Positions 43,499 through 52,850 of a stretch of 64,000 nt of DNA are shown one piece after another. Under the pieces are notes generated by a model. That model was given only the letters and a program-made list of their open reading frames with translations. It searched no databases and was not told the DNA's origin. Position 1 is the first letter of the stretch. The number at the start of each line of letters is the position of its first letter. Source of the DNA: Bellilinea sp034411135 (GTDB lineage: Bacteria > Chloroflexota > Anaerolineae > Anaerolineales > Anaerolineaceae); NCBI GenBank assembly GCA_034411135.1, contig DAOUMN010000033.1, positions 22,041-86,040 of the forward strand, given 5' to 3'. Made by a program: the position numbers and the translations under genes.

Positions 43499-44845
43499 TT
43501 GATTATCGTTAACGCAAAATTGATTACCTGGGAGAATCCCAACCGAATTCTTGAAAACAAAGCGTTATACATTCGGGATGGCTTGATTGTGGAAATCGGG
43601 GACGAGGAAATCCTGCGCACGAAATACATCTCGGAAGAAAGGGTCGATGCAGGTGGGCAATATGTGATGCCCGGAAATATCTGCGCCCACACCCACTTTT
43701 ATGGCGCGTTTGCCCGCGGGATGGCAATACCCGGAAGGTCCGCCGAAGATTTTCCGGAAATCCTTGAAAAATTATGGTGGTCGCTGGACAAATCTTTGAC
43801 TTTGGAAGATGTTCGCTATTCAGCATTAGTATGTTTGGTGGATGCGGTCAAGCATGGTACTACAACCCTGATCGATCATCATGCTTCGCCGGCTGCCATC
43901 GGTGGTTCGTTGGATGAAATTGCCGAGGCAGTTTTGGCGGCTGGTGTGCGTGCTTCGCTGTGTTACGAAGTAACTGATCGGGAAGGCGAACAGGGCGCAT
44001 TGGCGGGGATTGCGGAAAACCAGCGTTTCATTCATCTGGTTCAGAAAAACAATCCTGCGCCGGGCAAGCTTGCAGCAACATTTGGTCTGCACGCCAGCCT
44101 GACGCTTTCCGAAAAAACACTGGAAAAGTGTCGTCAATCTGTTCCAGACGAAACAGGCTTTCATATTCACGTTGCCGAACACCCGGTGGATGAGTATGAC
44201 AGCCTGGAGAAATGTAATCAGCGCGTGGTTGACCGGCTGAAGCGTCACGGAATCCTGGGCGAACGCTCGATTGCTGTTCATGCTGTGCACGTTGATGTGC
44301 GCGAGATCGAAATCCTCGCCGAGACCCAGACGTGGGTAACGCACCAGCCGCGCTCCAATATGAATAATGCTGTGGGGATGTCCCAGCCGGAAGCCATGCT
44401 GCGGGCAGGGGTGCGGGTATGCCTTGGTAATGATGGATTCTCCAATGCGATGTGGGAGGAATGGAAAACGACCTACCTGGCGCATAAATTGTGGAACCTG
44501 GACCCGCGCCGCATGCCGGCTACCACTCTGGTGGAAATGGGGGTCTACAACAACCGCGCGCTGGCAGAGCAGCAGTTTGGTGGTGCGCCTTTAGGTGTGA
44601 TTACCGAGGGGGCGCAAGCGGATTTGATTTTTGTGGACTATCATCCCTTTACGGAGCTGAATGCTGGCAATCTTCCCTGGCATATTGTGTTTGGATTCCA
44701 CGAAAGCATGATCACAGCCACCATGGTAGCGGGTAAATTCCTGATGCGCAATCGGGAGCTGCTCACCTTGGACGAAGAAAAAATCGCCTTCGAAGCGCGT
44801 CGTTTGTCCGGGAAAACCTGGCAGCGATTTCGACAATTATTCTAG
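43499..44845 (+). CDS. ssnA: SsnA-type amidohydrolase of a selenium-dependent Mo hydroxylase locus
   Basis: A 448-residue COG0402-type metal-dependent hydrolase with TTG start and AAGGAGG 5 bp upstream. The first metal ligands are His64 and His66 (CAHTHFYGAFARG), with DHHASPAAIGGSLDEI, HIHVAEH, RSNMNNAVG and LGNDGFSNAMWEE further on. The HHASPAAIGGSL, RSNMNN and FGFHESM-like elements match SsnA, found with ygfM, xdhD, yqeB and yqeC in E. coli and anaerobes. Its substrate is not firmly known; deamination or ring opening of purine-like compounds is the usual suggestion. It is the first gene after the structured RNA and terminator, and heads a 17-kb run on one strand. Confidence 0.88.
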   Translation: MIIVNAKLITWENPNRILENKALYIRDGLIVEIGDEEILRTKYISEERVDAGGQYVMPGNICAHTHFYGAFARGMAIPGRSAEDFPEILEKLWWSLDKSLTLEDVRYSALVCLVDAVKHGTTTLIDHHASPAAIGGSLDEIAEAVLAAGVRASLCYEVTDREGEQGALAGIAENQRFIHLVQKNNPAPGKLAATFGLHASLTLSEKTLEKCRQSVPDETGFHIHVAEHPVDEYDSLEKCNQRVVDRLKRHGILGERSIAVHAVHVDVREIEILAETQTWVTHQPRSNMNNAVGMSQPEAMLRAGVRVCLGNDGFSNAMWEEWKTTYLAHKLWNLDPRRMPATTLVEMGVYNNRALAEQQFGGAPLGVITEGAQADLIFVDYHPFTELNAGNLPWHIVFGFHESMITATMVAGKFLMRNRELLTLDEEKIAFEARRLSGKTWQRFRQLF

Positions 44846-44877
44846 TCATTGATTTGGGAACAAGGGAGACGGCAAGC

Positions 44878-45558
44878 ATGGAGTCAAACAAACGCTGGAC
44901 AATCGGTATCATTGGGGGCACGGGAAAAGAAGGAAAAGGACTTGCCTATCGTTGGGCAAGGGCGGGTCATACCATCCTGATCGGCTCGAGGCAAGAGGAA
45001 AAAGCACTGGCAGCAGCAGAGGAAGTAGGTCTGTTGCTTGGTTCCGCAGGGGCAGTGCAAGGGATGATGAACGAGAAAGCGGCGGACAAAGCAGATATCA
45101 TTGTGCTGACTGTGCCGTTTGCCGTTCATGTAGAAATGTGTGAGAAAATTAAACCTTTTGCCCAGGGAAAGATAGTTATCGATGTGACTGTGCCGCTTGT
45201 TCCACCCAGGGTTACGCGAGTGCAAATGCCGCCGGAAGGCAGTGCCACCCAGCAAGCCCAGCAGATCTTTGGCGAGGAAGTACAAGTGGTGGCAGCTTTT
45301 CAAAACATATCCTATGAGCATCTCTTGAATGACGAAGAAGTGGAATGCGATGTACTGGTGTGCGGGGGAGACAAGGAAGCCCGTGAAACTGTGTTGAGTC
45401 TGGTTGAAGATGCCGGGTTGGTGGGATGGAACGCGGGCCCGGTTGAAAATTCCATCGTTGTAGAAGGATTGACTTCAGTCTTGATTAATCTGAATAAACA
45501 ATACGGAGTCAGCTCCTCTGGCATTCGTATCACCGGTATCCCGCGTAAGACTGATTAG
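44878..45558 (+). CDS. NADPH:F420 oxidoreductase-like protein (Fno family)
   Basis: About 226 residues from the ATG at 44878 (GGGAG 10 bp upstream); a TTG 24 bp earlier is less likely. The nucleotide-binding loop GIIGGTGKEGKGLAYRWA with the GSRQEEKA stretch matches F420-dependent NADP reductases, where GSR helps pick NADP(H). Later come VVAAFQNIS and VLVCGGDKEA, also family features. Fno shuttles hydride between NADPH and F420. The neighbouring F420 biosynthesis genes and LLM enzyme support this over the related ferric-reductase-like NADP-binding proteins. 32 bp after ssnA. Confidence 0.85.
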   Translation: MESNKRWTIGIIGGTGKEGKGLAYRWARAGHTILIGSRQEEKALAAAEEVGLLLGSAGAVQGMMNEKAADKADIIVLTVPFAVHVEMCEKIKPFAQGKIVIDVTVPLVPPRVTRVQMPPEGSATQQAQQIFGEEVQVVAAFQNISYEHLLNDEEVECDVLVCGGDKEARETVLSLVEDAGLVGWNAGPVENSIVVEGLTSVLINLNKQYGVSSSGIRITGIPRKTD

Positions 45559-45570
45559 GTGGTTGGTTCG

Positions 45571-46341
45571 ATGATGAAACTCGAGTTGAGCCCAGTTGCG
45601 AATATCCCGTTAATCCAGCCCGGTGACGATCTGGTTGAGATCGTTTTGGCAAGTCTATCCGCAGCGCCCATTGAACTTGTGGATGGAGATATTCTGGTTC
45701 TGGCGCAAAAAATCGTTTCCAAAGCCGAAAACCGACTGGTCTATCTTCCGGAGATCCAGCCGTCCGAGGAGGCGACGATACTTGCCGGGCAAGTGCAAAA
45801 GGATGCCCGTTTTATCGAACTGGTGTTGCGCGAATCGAGCCGTGTACTGCGTACCCGCCCAGGCACAATTATCGTCGAGCATCGTCTGGGCTTTATATGC
45901 GCTAATGCAGGCATTGACCATTCCAATGTGCGTGGACCGTACGGCGATCCGGATTTGTGGGTATTATTGTTGCCCGAAAATCCGGATGAATCCGCCCGGC
46001 AAATTCGCTTGGGGATCGAAACGCGTAGCGGAGCCCATATAGGGGTACTGATCATCGATTCGCACGGACGTGCCTGGCGGATGGGAACAGTAGGTGTAAC
46101 CATTGGTTTGTCGGGTTTGCCAGGTTTAGTGGATTTGCGGGGAGAAGAGGATATGTTCGGTTACCGCCTGCAAGTTACTCAGGTAGCGGCGGCGGATGAA
46201 TTAGCGGCAGCAGCATCCCTGATGATGGGACAAGCTAACGAACGAACTCCCCTGGTACATGTGCGTGGATTTCCTTATCCGCTGCGTGAGGGATCGTTCA
46301 AGGAGCTACCCCGACCAGCGCACATGGATTTATTTCGGTAA
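45571..46341 (+). CDS. cofE: Coenzyme F420-0:L-glutamate ligase CofE
   Basis: About 256 residues from ATG 45571 (a second ATG at 45574 and a GTG at 45559 are in frame; AGGTGG lies 8 bp upstream of 45571). The CofE fold marks are GDILVLAQKIVSKAENR, ANAGIDHSNV, DSHGRAWRMGTVGVTIG and DLRGEEDMFGY, then the AADELAAAASLMMGQ helix. It adds glutamate to F420-0 with GTP, building the polyglutamate tail. No FbiB-style nitroreductase domain is fused, unlike in actinobacteria. 12 bp from fno and 16 bp from cofD. Confidence 0.92.
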   Translation: MMKLELSPVANIPLIQPGDDLVEIVLASLSAAPIELVDGDILVLAQKIVSKAENRLVYLPEIQPSEEATILAGQVQKDARFIELVLRESSRVLRTRPGTIIVEHRLGFICANAGIDHSNVRGPYGDPDLWVLLLPENPDESARQIRLGIETRSGAHIGVLIIDSHGRAWRMGTVGVTIGLSGLPGLVDLRGEEDMFGYRLQVTQVAAADELAAAASLMMGQANERTPLVHVRGFPYPLREGSFKELPRPAHMDLFR

Positions 46342-46357
46342 CCAGGAGCATTAGGAA

Positions 46358-47305
46358 ATGAAGGTCACGGTTCTGGCTGGCGGCGTGGGAGGTGCAAAAC
46401 TGGCATATGGAATGGCGCATTGTTTGCCCGCTGGAGCATTAACCGTTGTTGTCAATACCGGCGATGATTTTTCGCACTTTGGTCTGACCGTGTGCCCGGA
46501 TCTGGATACGGTATGTTATACATTGGCGGGAATTGCCAATCCGGTCAGTGGTTGGGGATTGCAAAATGAGACCTTCAATGCGTTGGATCAGATTCAAACT
46601 TTGAATGGTCCTACCTGGTTTAAGATCGGCGATCGTGACCTCGGTACCCATCTGGAACGTACGCGCCGTCTGCAAGCAGGCGAATGCTTAAGCCAGATAA
46701 CCCATGATTTTTGCAGGCACTGGCAAATAGCGTCTATGGTACTGCCAATGAGTAACGATCCGGTGAGAACCATTGTATATACCCGAGATGGCAGGCGGTT
46801 GTCATTTCAGGAATATTTTGTTCACGAAGCCTGTCAGCCAGAAGTAGCTCGCTTTGAATTTACGGAGGTGGCTAAGGCAGTTCCTGCACCGGGAGTATTG
46901 GAAGCGCTTGACCAGAGTGATTTGATCGTGTTTGCTCCATCTAATCCGTGGGTCAGTATTGATCCAATCCTGGCGGTGAGCGGGATACGCGCAATTATCG
47001 AGCGCAAGAAGGCGCTGGCGGTCTCGCCCATCATTGGTGATGCGACCATTAAGGGACCAGCAGCGAAAATGTACCGTGAATTGGGCATCGATCCATCTGC
47101 GCTGGCGGTTGCGCGGCATTACCGATCCCTATTGTGGGGTTTTGTTTTCGATAAATTGGATGCAGAACTCGAGCCGCAAATTGCATCTTTGGGTATAATC
47201 CCATTGAGCAAACAAACCATTATGCGATCTGATCAGGATCGGGTAATGCTTGCACAAGCGATTCTCCAGTTTAGCGAAAATCATTACCTGAGAAGGGAGA
47301 GATGA
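46358..47305 (+). CDS. cofD: 2-phospho-L-lactate (or PEP) transferase CofD
   Basis: A 315-residue CofD. It starts VTVLAGGVGGAKLAYGM, has the CPDLDTVCYTLAG motif around 47-59, IGDRDLGTHLERTR near 90-103, FAPSNPWVSIDPIL in the Rossmann part, and GPAAKMYRELGI near 230-240. It transfers the phospholactyl (or dehydro) group from the GDP-linked donor to Fo to give F420-0. The donor is made by CofC, whose gene follows 3 bp downstream. Confidence 0.95.
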   Translation: MKVTVLAGGVGGAKLAYGMAHCLPAGALTVVVNTGDDFSHFGLTVCPDLDTVCYTLAGIANPVSGWGLQNETFNALDQIQTLNGPTWFKIGDRDLGTHLERTRRLQAGECLSQITHDFCRHWQIASMVLPMSNDPVRTIVYTRDGRRLSFQEYFVHEACQPEVARFEFTEVAKAVPAPGVLEALDQSDLIVFAPSNPWVSIDPILAVSGIRAIIERKKALAVSPIIGDATIKGPAAKMYRELGIDPSALAVARHYRSLLWGFVFDKLDAELEPQIASLGIIPLSKQTIMRSDQDRVMLAQAILQFSENHYLRRER

Positions 47306-47308
47306 CGA

Positions 47309-47923
47309 ATGGGCTTATGGGCGATTGTCCCTGTAAAACCCTTGCGTCGTGGTAAGTCTCGACTCGCCAGTGTTTTGTCCGAAGACGAACGAGCATTGTT
47401 GAATTTCACCATGTTGAGCAGCACGTTGCGAACACTACGTGAAGTCGATGAAATCGAACAAATCCTGGTTGTCAGCCGTGATCCAGCCGCCTTGTCCCTG
47501 GCGCGCGACTTCAATGCGCGCACCGTACAGGAGGATGGGCAGCCCGAATTGAATACGGCTTTGCAACGGGCAACGGTAGTAGCGCAGATGTACGCTGCGC
47601 AGGAAATTCTGATTTTACCGGCGGATTTACCGCTGCTCTCTGCCAGTGATGTTCGCAAGATTCTGGCTCACGCTAAAAATCCACCGGTGATTGTCATAGC
47701 ACCTGACCGCAGAAATGACGGTACGAATGCATTGTATATGAACCCAGCCGGGATCATTGAATATCGCTATGGTCCGGGTTCATTCCACCAACATACTGAC
47801 CAGGCAGCCCGAAAAGGCATCCGGGTGGAAATTTGCCAGTTGTCCACGCTCAGTCTGGATCTAGATTTGCCGGAAGATTTGGATCTGCTGAAACAGATTG
47901 AAGCCTTGCAAACAGAGCCTTGA
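47309..47923 (+). CDS. cofC: 2-phospho-L-lactate guanylyltransferase CofC
   Basis: A 204-residue MobA-like nucleotidyltransferase of the CofC family. It begins LWAIVPVKPLRRGKSRLA and has ILILPADLPLLSASDV, PDRRNDGTNALYM and a C-terminal LDLPEDLDLL, all typical of CofC. It activates phospholactate (or PEP) with GTP for CofD. Together CofC, CofD and CofE finish F420 from Fo; the Fo synthase genes (cofG/cofH or fbiC) are not in the window. Its start lies 3 bp after cofD. Confidence 0.93.
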   Translation: MGLWAIVPVKPLRRGKSRLASVLSEDERALLNFTMLSSTLRTLREVDEIEQILVVSRDPAALSLARDFNARTVQEDGQPELNTALQRATVVAQMYAAQEILILPADLPLLSASDVRKILAHAKNPPVIVIAPDRRNDGTNALYMNPAGIIEYRYGPGSFHQHTDQAARKGIRVEICQLSTLSLDLDLPEDLDLLKQIEALQTEP

Positions 47924-47952
47924 GATTCAACCCCATATCCCAGGAGGAAACC

Positions 47953-48951
47953 ATGACGGAGAGAGTAGCGCTTTATTTACAGGATGCCCATGACTTGCGG
48001 GATGGGCTGGATTACGTACAGTATGCCGAAAAATGCGGTTTTGAGGCCGTCTGGCAGGCAGAAAGCCGGTTGGTGCGGGATGCGATTGTTCCGATGGCAG
48101 CCTACGCCGCCGTGACCGAAAAGATCAAGGTTGGGTCGGGGGTGATCAATAACTGGACGCGTAATATCGGCCTGCTGGCGTCTACGTTCCTGACACTGGA
48201 CGACCTGGCGCCCAACCGCATCATCTGTGGAATTGGCGCGTGGTGGGATCCCCTGGCGCGTAATGTAGGCATTGACCGCAGAAAACCGCTGACTGCAATG
48301 AAGGAAACGGTACTTGTATTGAAACGTTTGCTTAATATGGAACGGGTGACATTCCACGGGGAATTTGTACACGTTGACGGGATTGAACTGGATGTGGTGC
48401 ATGGCAGACGCGAGCCGCGCAATGTGCCGGTCATGATTGGTGCTACCGGGGATATGATGATGGAAATGACCGGCGAGATCTCAGATGGGGCGGTATTGAA
48501 CTACTGCGTTCCACCGGAATACAACATCAAAGCACTCGAATTGCTCGAAAAAGGAGCCAAAAAAGCAGGAAGAACCCTGGATGATATTGACCGTCCTCAA
48601 TTGGTGGTTTGCTCCGTAGATCATGACCATGAGCGAGCTATCGATACCACCCGTGGCTTATTGACCCAATACCTGGCGCAACAGCCGCATATTGCCAAAG
48701 CTTCCGGCGTATCTGAGGAAGTGGTGCAAAAAATCCAGGCTATCCTCGGCTGGCCCGCCACACATGAACAAATTCAAAAAGCCAAACACCTGGTGCCGGA
48801 CGAATTGATTCACCGTATTACGGCATCGGGAACTCCCGAAGAAGCCCGAGCAAAGGTGGCTGAATACCGTAAATATGGCTGTACCTGCCCGATTCTCTAC
48901 CCGGTGGGTGGAGATGTCAAACTGCTAATCGATACATTTGCCCAGCAATAG
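47953..48951 (+). CDS. LLM-class F420-dependent oxidoreductase
   Basis: About 332 residues from the ATG at 47953, which has a perfect CAGGAGGAAAC site; the TTG at 47920 overlaps cofC. It has the luciferase-like barrel marks AEKCGFEAVWQAESRLV, the KVGSGVINNWTRN region, DLAPNRIICGIGAWW and VPVMIGATGDMMMEMTG, as in Mer-like and other F420-using LLM proteins. It would transfer hydride between F420 and a substrate not identifiable from sequence. The adjacent F420 genes make F420 rather than FMN the likely cofactor. Confidence 0.85.
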   Translation: MTERVALYLQDAHDLRDGLDYVQYAEKCGFEAVWQAESRLVRDAIVPMAAYAAVTEKIKVGSGVINNWTRNIGLLASTFLTLDDLAPNRIICGIGAWWDPLARNVGIDRRKPLTAMKETVLVLKRLLNMERVTFHGEFVHVDGIELDVVHGRREPRNVPVMIGATGDMMMEMTGEISDGAVLNYCVPPEYNIKALELLEKGAKKAGRTLDDIDRPQLVVCSVDHDHERAIDTTRGLLTQYLAQQPHIAKASGVSEEVVQKIQAILGWPATHEQIQKAKHLVPDELIHRITASGTPEEARAKVAEYRKYGCTCPILYPVGGDVKLLIDTFAQQ

Positions 48952-49007
48952 CCGGGAAGTATATATGCCATACGGTCATCGGGTGAAGTGAACCAGGAGG
49001 CATGCCA

Positions 49008-49757
49008 ATGATACGGGCTTATTTTCGACCCAAGACGCTTGCGGATGCAGTCAAGCTGTTTTCGGAGCCGGGTGAGCAGCGTGTACCGCTTGGGGGAGGA
49101 AGTGTGTTGAGTCGTGCGCGGGACGAGTCTTACGCGGTTGTGGATTTGCAGGATCTGGGGCTGGACTCCATTGAATTGGAAGGCAACCGGTTAAAAATTG
49201 GCGCCGTTGTAAAACTCGAAAAAATGGTGCAATCCAGCCTGATCCCGCAAGAGATGAAACCGATTTTGCTCCACTCTGCCAGTTTGAATATTCGCAATCA
49301 GGCAACCATAGGCGGTTATCTGGTTTGCGCGGATGGGAGGTCGCCGCTGGCGATTGCGCTACTGGCATTGGATGCCGAAATGGTTTGGCATCCGGGCGAA
49401 AAGAAACAATCCTTGGGTGATTGGCTTGCTCTTCGGCAAAGACAGGGTCTATTTGTAACAACGGTTTACATCAACGCGAACAGCCGCCTGAAATATGCTC
49501 AGGTCGCACGTTCCCCTATGGACCAGCCGATTATTGGGGTGGCAATTGCCCGCTGGGGGTCCGGCAGGACGCGTATTGCACTGGGTGGATTCGGGGCTGC
49601 GCCTGTGTTGGCATTGGATGGACCTGAGCCTGGCGGTGCGGCGGAAGCAGTTCGAAATGCTTGCTCGAATGCAGGGGATTGCTGGGCAAGCGCGGAATAT
49701 CGACAGGATGCGGCATTTACCTTAACACATCGGTTGATGGAAGAATTGGCGGGTTGA
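49008..49757 (+). CDS. YgfM-like FAD-binding subunit of Mo hydroxylase
   Basis: About 249 residues from the ATG at 49008 (AGGAGG 7 bp upstream; the ATG at 49002 is too close). The PCMH-type FAD domain marks are LGGGSVLSRARD, and RNQATIGGYLVCADGRSPL in the place of the usual RN-x-GT-(I/A)-GG-N-(L/I) motif; the Asn is replaced by Tyr here. It hands electrons from the Fe-S clusters to the acceptor. It precedes the XdhD-like gene, the same order as E. coli ygfM-xdhD. Confidence 0.88.
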   Translation: MIRAYFRPKTLADAVKLFSEPGEQRVPLGGGSVLSRARDESYAVVDLQDLGLDSIELEGNRLKIGAVVKLEKMVQSSLIPQEMKPILLHSASLNIRNQATIGGYLVCADGRSPLAIALLALDAEMVWHPGEKKQSLGDWLALRQRQGLFVTTVYINANSRLKYAQVARSPMDQPIIGVAIARWGSGRTRIALGGFGAAPVLALDGPEPGGAAEAVRNACSNAGDCWASAEYRQDAAFTLTHRLMEELAG

Positions 49758-49786
49758 GTATAGTTTGCCAATCGAGGTGACACGCG

Positions 49787-52700
49787 ATGATCGTCAAATT
49801 GATATTAAATGGTCGTGAACAGGAATGGGATGTCCAACCCGGCGAAACTCTATTAAGCACCTTGCGCAAGTCGGGATATTTTGGCGTGAAGTTTGGCGGG
49901 TGCGAAAGAGGGGAATGCGGCGCCTGCGCCGTGATCATCGATGGCGCGCCGGTTAATTCCTGTTCGCTTTTGACCGTCCAAATAGAAGGCAAACGGGTGG
50001 AAACCATCGAAGCCATGGGCGATCATCCGGAACAGGGGTGGAAGAAAACGTCCGGTTTACATACTATACAAAAGACTCTCATTGACAGCGGCGCAATCCA
50101 GTGTGGGTACTGTACACCTGCTTTCGCGCTGGCAGCCAAAGCGCTTCTGGATGCAAATCCGCAGCCGAGCGAAGCAGAAGTGCGTGAAGCCATCTCCGGA
50201 GTGTTGTGCCGCTGCACTGGTTATCTCAAGCCGGTGCAGGCAATCCTGCGGGCAGCCGCAATCTTGCGCGGCGAAGTTGTGGATGAAGATTGGGGTTCTG
50301 GTGGCGAGGAGATGGTTATGCCAGTGGACTGGCCACTACCGGACCACCCGGAACAACCGCAGTCTTTTCCCAGCCAGGTACCGCAGGGCGCAACCCTTAC
50401 CAGCCGGAAACTGTTTATGCCAAAAATCACCTCTCTGCCGGACGCGCGCGAAAAGCGGATGAGCAAAATTGGCAAGCCCGAGCGCAAAGTGGATGCTATC
50501 AAGCTGGTGCAGGGCAAGCCGGCATTTACAGCGGATATCGAAAAGCGTGACATGCTGGTTGCCAAGGTGCTGCACAGTCCGGTTGCGCATGCGCGCATTA
50601 AGCATATCGACCTGAGCAAAGCCCGGGCACTACCCGGCGTGGCTGCTGTCTTGTGTTACCTGGACATTCCGCGGGTGGTCTATTCGACAGCTGGACAATC
50701 CGATCCGATCCCGGGTCCATTAGATACCTTTTCTCTCGATTCGAAGGTTCGCTTTGTGGGCGACCGGGTTGCTTTTGTGGCTGCTGAAAATGAGCAAATC
50801 GCTGAACAGGCTTTGAGGTTGATCGAGGTCGAATATGAACCTTTACCTGCCATTCTGGATGCGCGCAATGCGATGAAACCAGGCGCCCCGGTTTTGCACG
50901 ACGAGCCGGAATACGTCAATTTTGCCGATTCAAACCCACAAAAAAATCTCGCTGCAGAAATCCGGATAGACATTGGCGATGTGGAAAAAGGCTTTCGCGA
51001 TGCCGACCGGATCTACGAGGAAGAATATGTTGTCCCAAAGGTGCAGCAGGCGCATATCGAGCCGCATGTTGTAGTGACCTACTGGGACGAAGACGATCGT
51101 CTGGTAATCCGCAGCAGCACACAGGTGCCATTTCACACCCGGCGTATTCTTGCGCCGGTGTTGGGTTTACCGGTCAAACGTATCCGCGTGATCAAACCGC
51201 GCATTGGGGGTGGTTTTGGCGGCAAGCAGGAAATTCTCATCGAAGATGTTGCTGCGCACCTGACCATTGCCACCGGACGGCCAGTGCTTTATGAATACAA
51301 CCGCGAGGAAGAGTTCATTGCTGCCCGGTCCCGTCATCCGATGCGTATCCGCATGAAAACGGGAGTTAAGCTGGATGGGACGATCACAGCCAACCAGATG
51401 AACGTGCTGTCGGATACTGGGGCTTATGGGTGTCACGCACTGACCGTAACCGGCAACACGGGTCACAAAGCTATGGCGTTATACGTTGGAGACGGCGAGT
51501 ACCGAAAATCGCCTAATATTCGATTTTATGCCGATGTAGTTTACACCAATACACCACCTGCCGGCGCATTTCGCGGGTATGGTGTTCCGCAGGGCTATTG
51601 GCCTGTCGAGCGGCACATGGAACGAATTTGCCGAGACCTCAACTTAGATCCGATCGCTTTTCGCTTGAAAAACACCCTTCGCCCGGGCGAATTGCATCCT
51701 TTCAGTACCGCCTGGAGCGAAGGACGAGAGCCACGCCCGGAGATTATCCATACCATTGGTCTGGAAGAATGCGTTCGTCAGGGAAAGGCGGTTATTGGCT
51801 GGGACCAGAAGTACAATAACCCAGATTGGCACACAATACCTGGCAAGCCGTATTTGAGGCGTGGCATCGGGGTCGCGCTGGTTATGCAAGGCACCGCCAT
51901 TCCCTACCTGGATATGGGCGGAGCAAGTATAAAAATGAATGATGATGGATCGTTCAATCTGTTGATTGGTGCAACAGACCTGGGTACCGGCTCGGACACA
52001 GTCCTGGCGCAAATGGCAGCCGAAGTGCTAGGTGTGCCAGTAGAGGATATCCTGGTCTATTCTTCAGATACGGACTTTACCCCCTTCGACAAAGGGGCGT
52101 ATGCATCATCGACAACCTATATCTCCGGAGCGGCGGTGGTTAAAGCCTGTGAAGATGTTGCTGAAAAAATCAAACGCCGGGCAGCTAAAATGCTTAACAG
52201 CAGCAGTGGGCATTCGACTTATACCGCTGAAGATATTATCTTGGAGGATAGCAAAGCCATAGCTCCTGATGGCAATTTTGTAACCCTTGGCGAGGTGGCT
52301 TTGAATGCATTGCACCATAGCGACCAGGAACAAATTATGGGGATTGGCTCGTACTATTCTCCGGTTTCCCCGCCTCCGTTTGCTGCCCAATTCGCGGAGG
52401 TGACGGTGGATGTCGAAACCGGTCAGGTGGTGGTCGATCGGCTGGTCATGGCAGTTGATTCAGGCATAATCGTCAACCCGATTACAGCATCCGGGCAGAT
52501 CGAGGGCGGTATGACGCAAGCGTTGGGATATGCCGTGTGCGAGGAAATGGTATATGACGAAAACGGTGTTGCCCGCGAAAAGGATCTGGTTGATTACCAT
52601 ATTTTCCGGGCAAACGAAATGCCGGCGCTGGATACAATTTTCGTACAGACCTTTGAGCCGTCCCACCCGTTTGGGGTCAAAGCAGTTGCTGAGATTCCTA

Positions 52701-52831
52701 TGGACGGGGTTGCGCCGGCGGTCGGCAATGCCGTTCTGGATGCCTGTGGAGCGGATGTGTTGGAAAACCCGGTTACACCGGAGCGGGTCTGGCGGGCTTT
52801 AAGAAGTCGACCCAAACCGGTATTGGATTAA
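49787..52831 (+). CDS. xdhD: XdhD-like fused [2Fe-2S]/molybdopterin hydroxylase subunit
   Basis: A 1014-residue subunit. Residues 1-155 hold two [2Fe-2S] sites: plant-type Cys39, Cys44, Cys47, Cys59 and Cys106, Cys109, Cys141, Cys143. After a linker of about 65 residues, the Mo domain (about 225-1010) has GGGFGGKQE, GAFRGYGVPQGYW and the likely catalytic Glu969 (VKAVAEIP). The fused plan and the gene order match XdhD of E. coli. It would hydroxylate an N-heterocycle such as a purine. It lacks the AYRCSFR loop of CO dehydrogenase. It is larger than E. coli XdhD because of the linker. Confidence 0.93.
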   Translation: MIVKLILNGREQEWDVQPGETLLSTLRKSGYFGVKFGGCERGECGACAVIIDGAPVNSCSLLTVQIEGKRVETIEAMGDHPEQGWKKTSGLHTIQKTLIDSGAIQCGYCTPAFALAAKALLDANPQPSEAEVREAISGVLCRCTGYLKPVQAILRAAAILRGEVVDEDWGSGGEEMVMPVDWPLPDHPEQPQSFPSQVPQGATLTSRKLFMPKITSLPDAREKRMSKIGKPERKVDAIKLVQGKPAFTADIEKRDMLVAKVLHSPVAHARIKHIDLSKARALPGVAAVLCYLDIPRVVYSTAGQSDPIPGPLDTFSLDSKVRFVGDRVAFVAAENEQIAEQALRLIEVEYEPLPAILDARNAMKPGAPVLHDEPEYVNFADSNPQKNLAAEIRIDIGDVEKGFRDADRIYEEEYVVPKVQQAHIEPHVVVTYWDEDDRLVIRSSTQVPFHTRRILAPVLGLPVKRIRVIKPRIGGGFGGKQEILIEDVAAHLTIATGRPVLYEYNREEEFIAARSRHPMRIRMKTGVKLDGTITANQMNVLSDTGAYGCHALTVTGNTGHKAMALYVGDGEYRKSPNIRFYADVVYTNTPPAGAFRGYGVPQGYWPVERHMERICRDLNLDPIAFRLKNTLRPGELHPFSTAWSEGREPRPEIIHTIGLEECVRQGKAVIGWDQKYNNPDWHTIPGKPYLRRGIGVALVMQGTAIPYLDMGGASIKMNDDGSFNLLIGATDLGTGSDTVLAQMAAEVLGVPVEDILVYSSDTDFTPFDKGAYASSTTYISGAAVVKACEDVAEKIKRRAAKMLNSSSGHSTYTAEDIILEDSKAIAPDGNFVTLGEVALNALHHSDQEQIMGIGSYYSPVSPPPFAAQFAEVTVDVETGQVVVDRLVMAVDSGIIVNPITASGQIEGGMTQALGYAVCEEMVYDENGVAREKDLVDYHIFRANEMPALDTIFVQTFEPSHPFGVKAVAEIPMDGVAPAVGNAVLDACGADVLENPVTPERVWRALRSRPKPVLD

Positions 52832-52850
52832 TTGTTTAAGAGGTCTTCTG

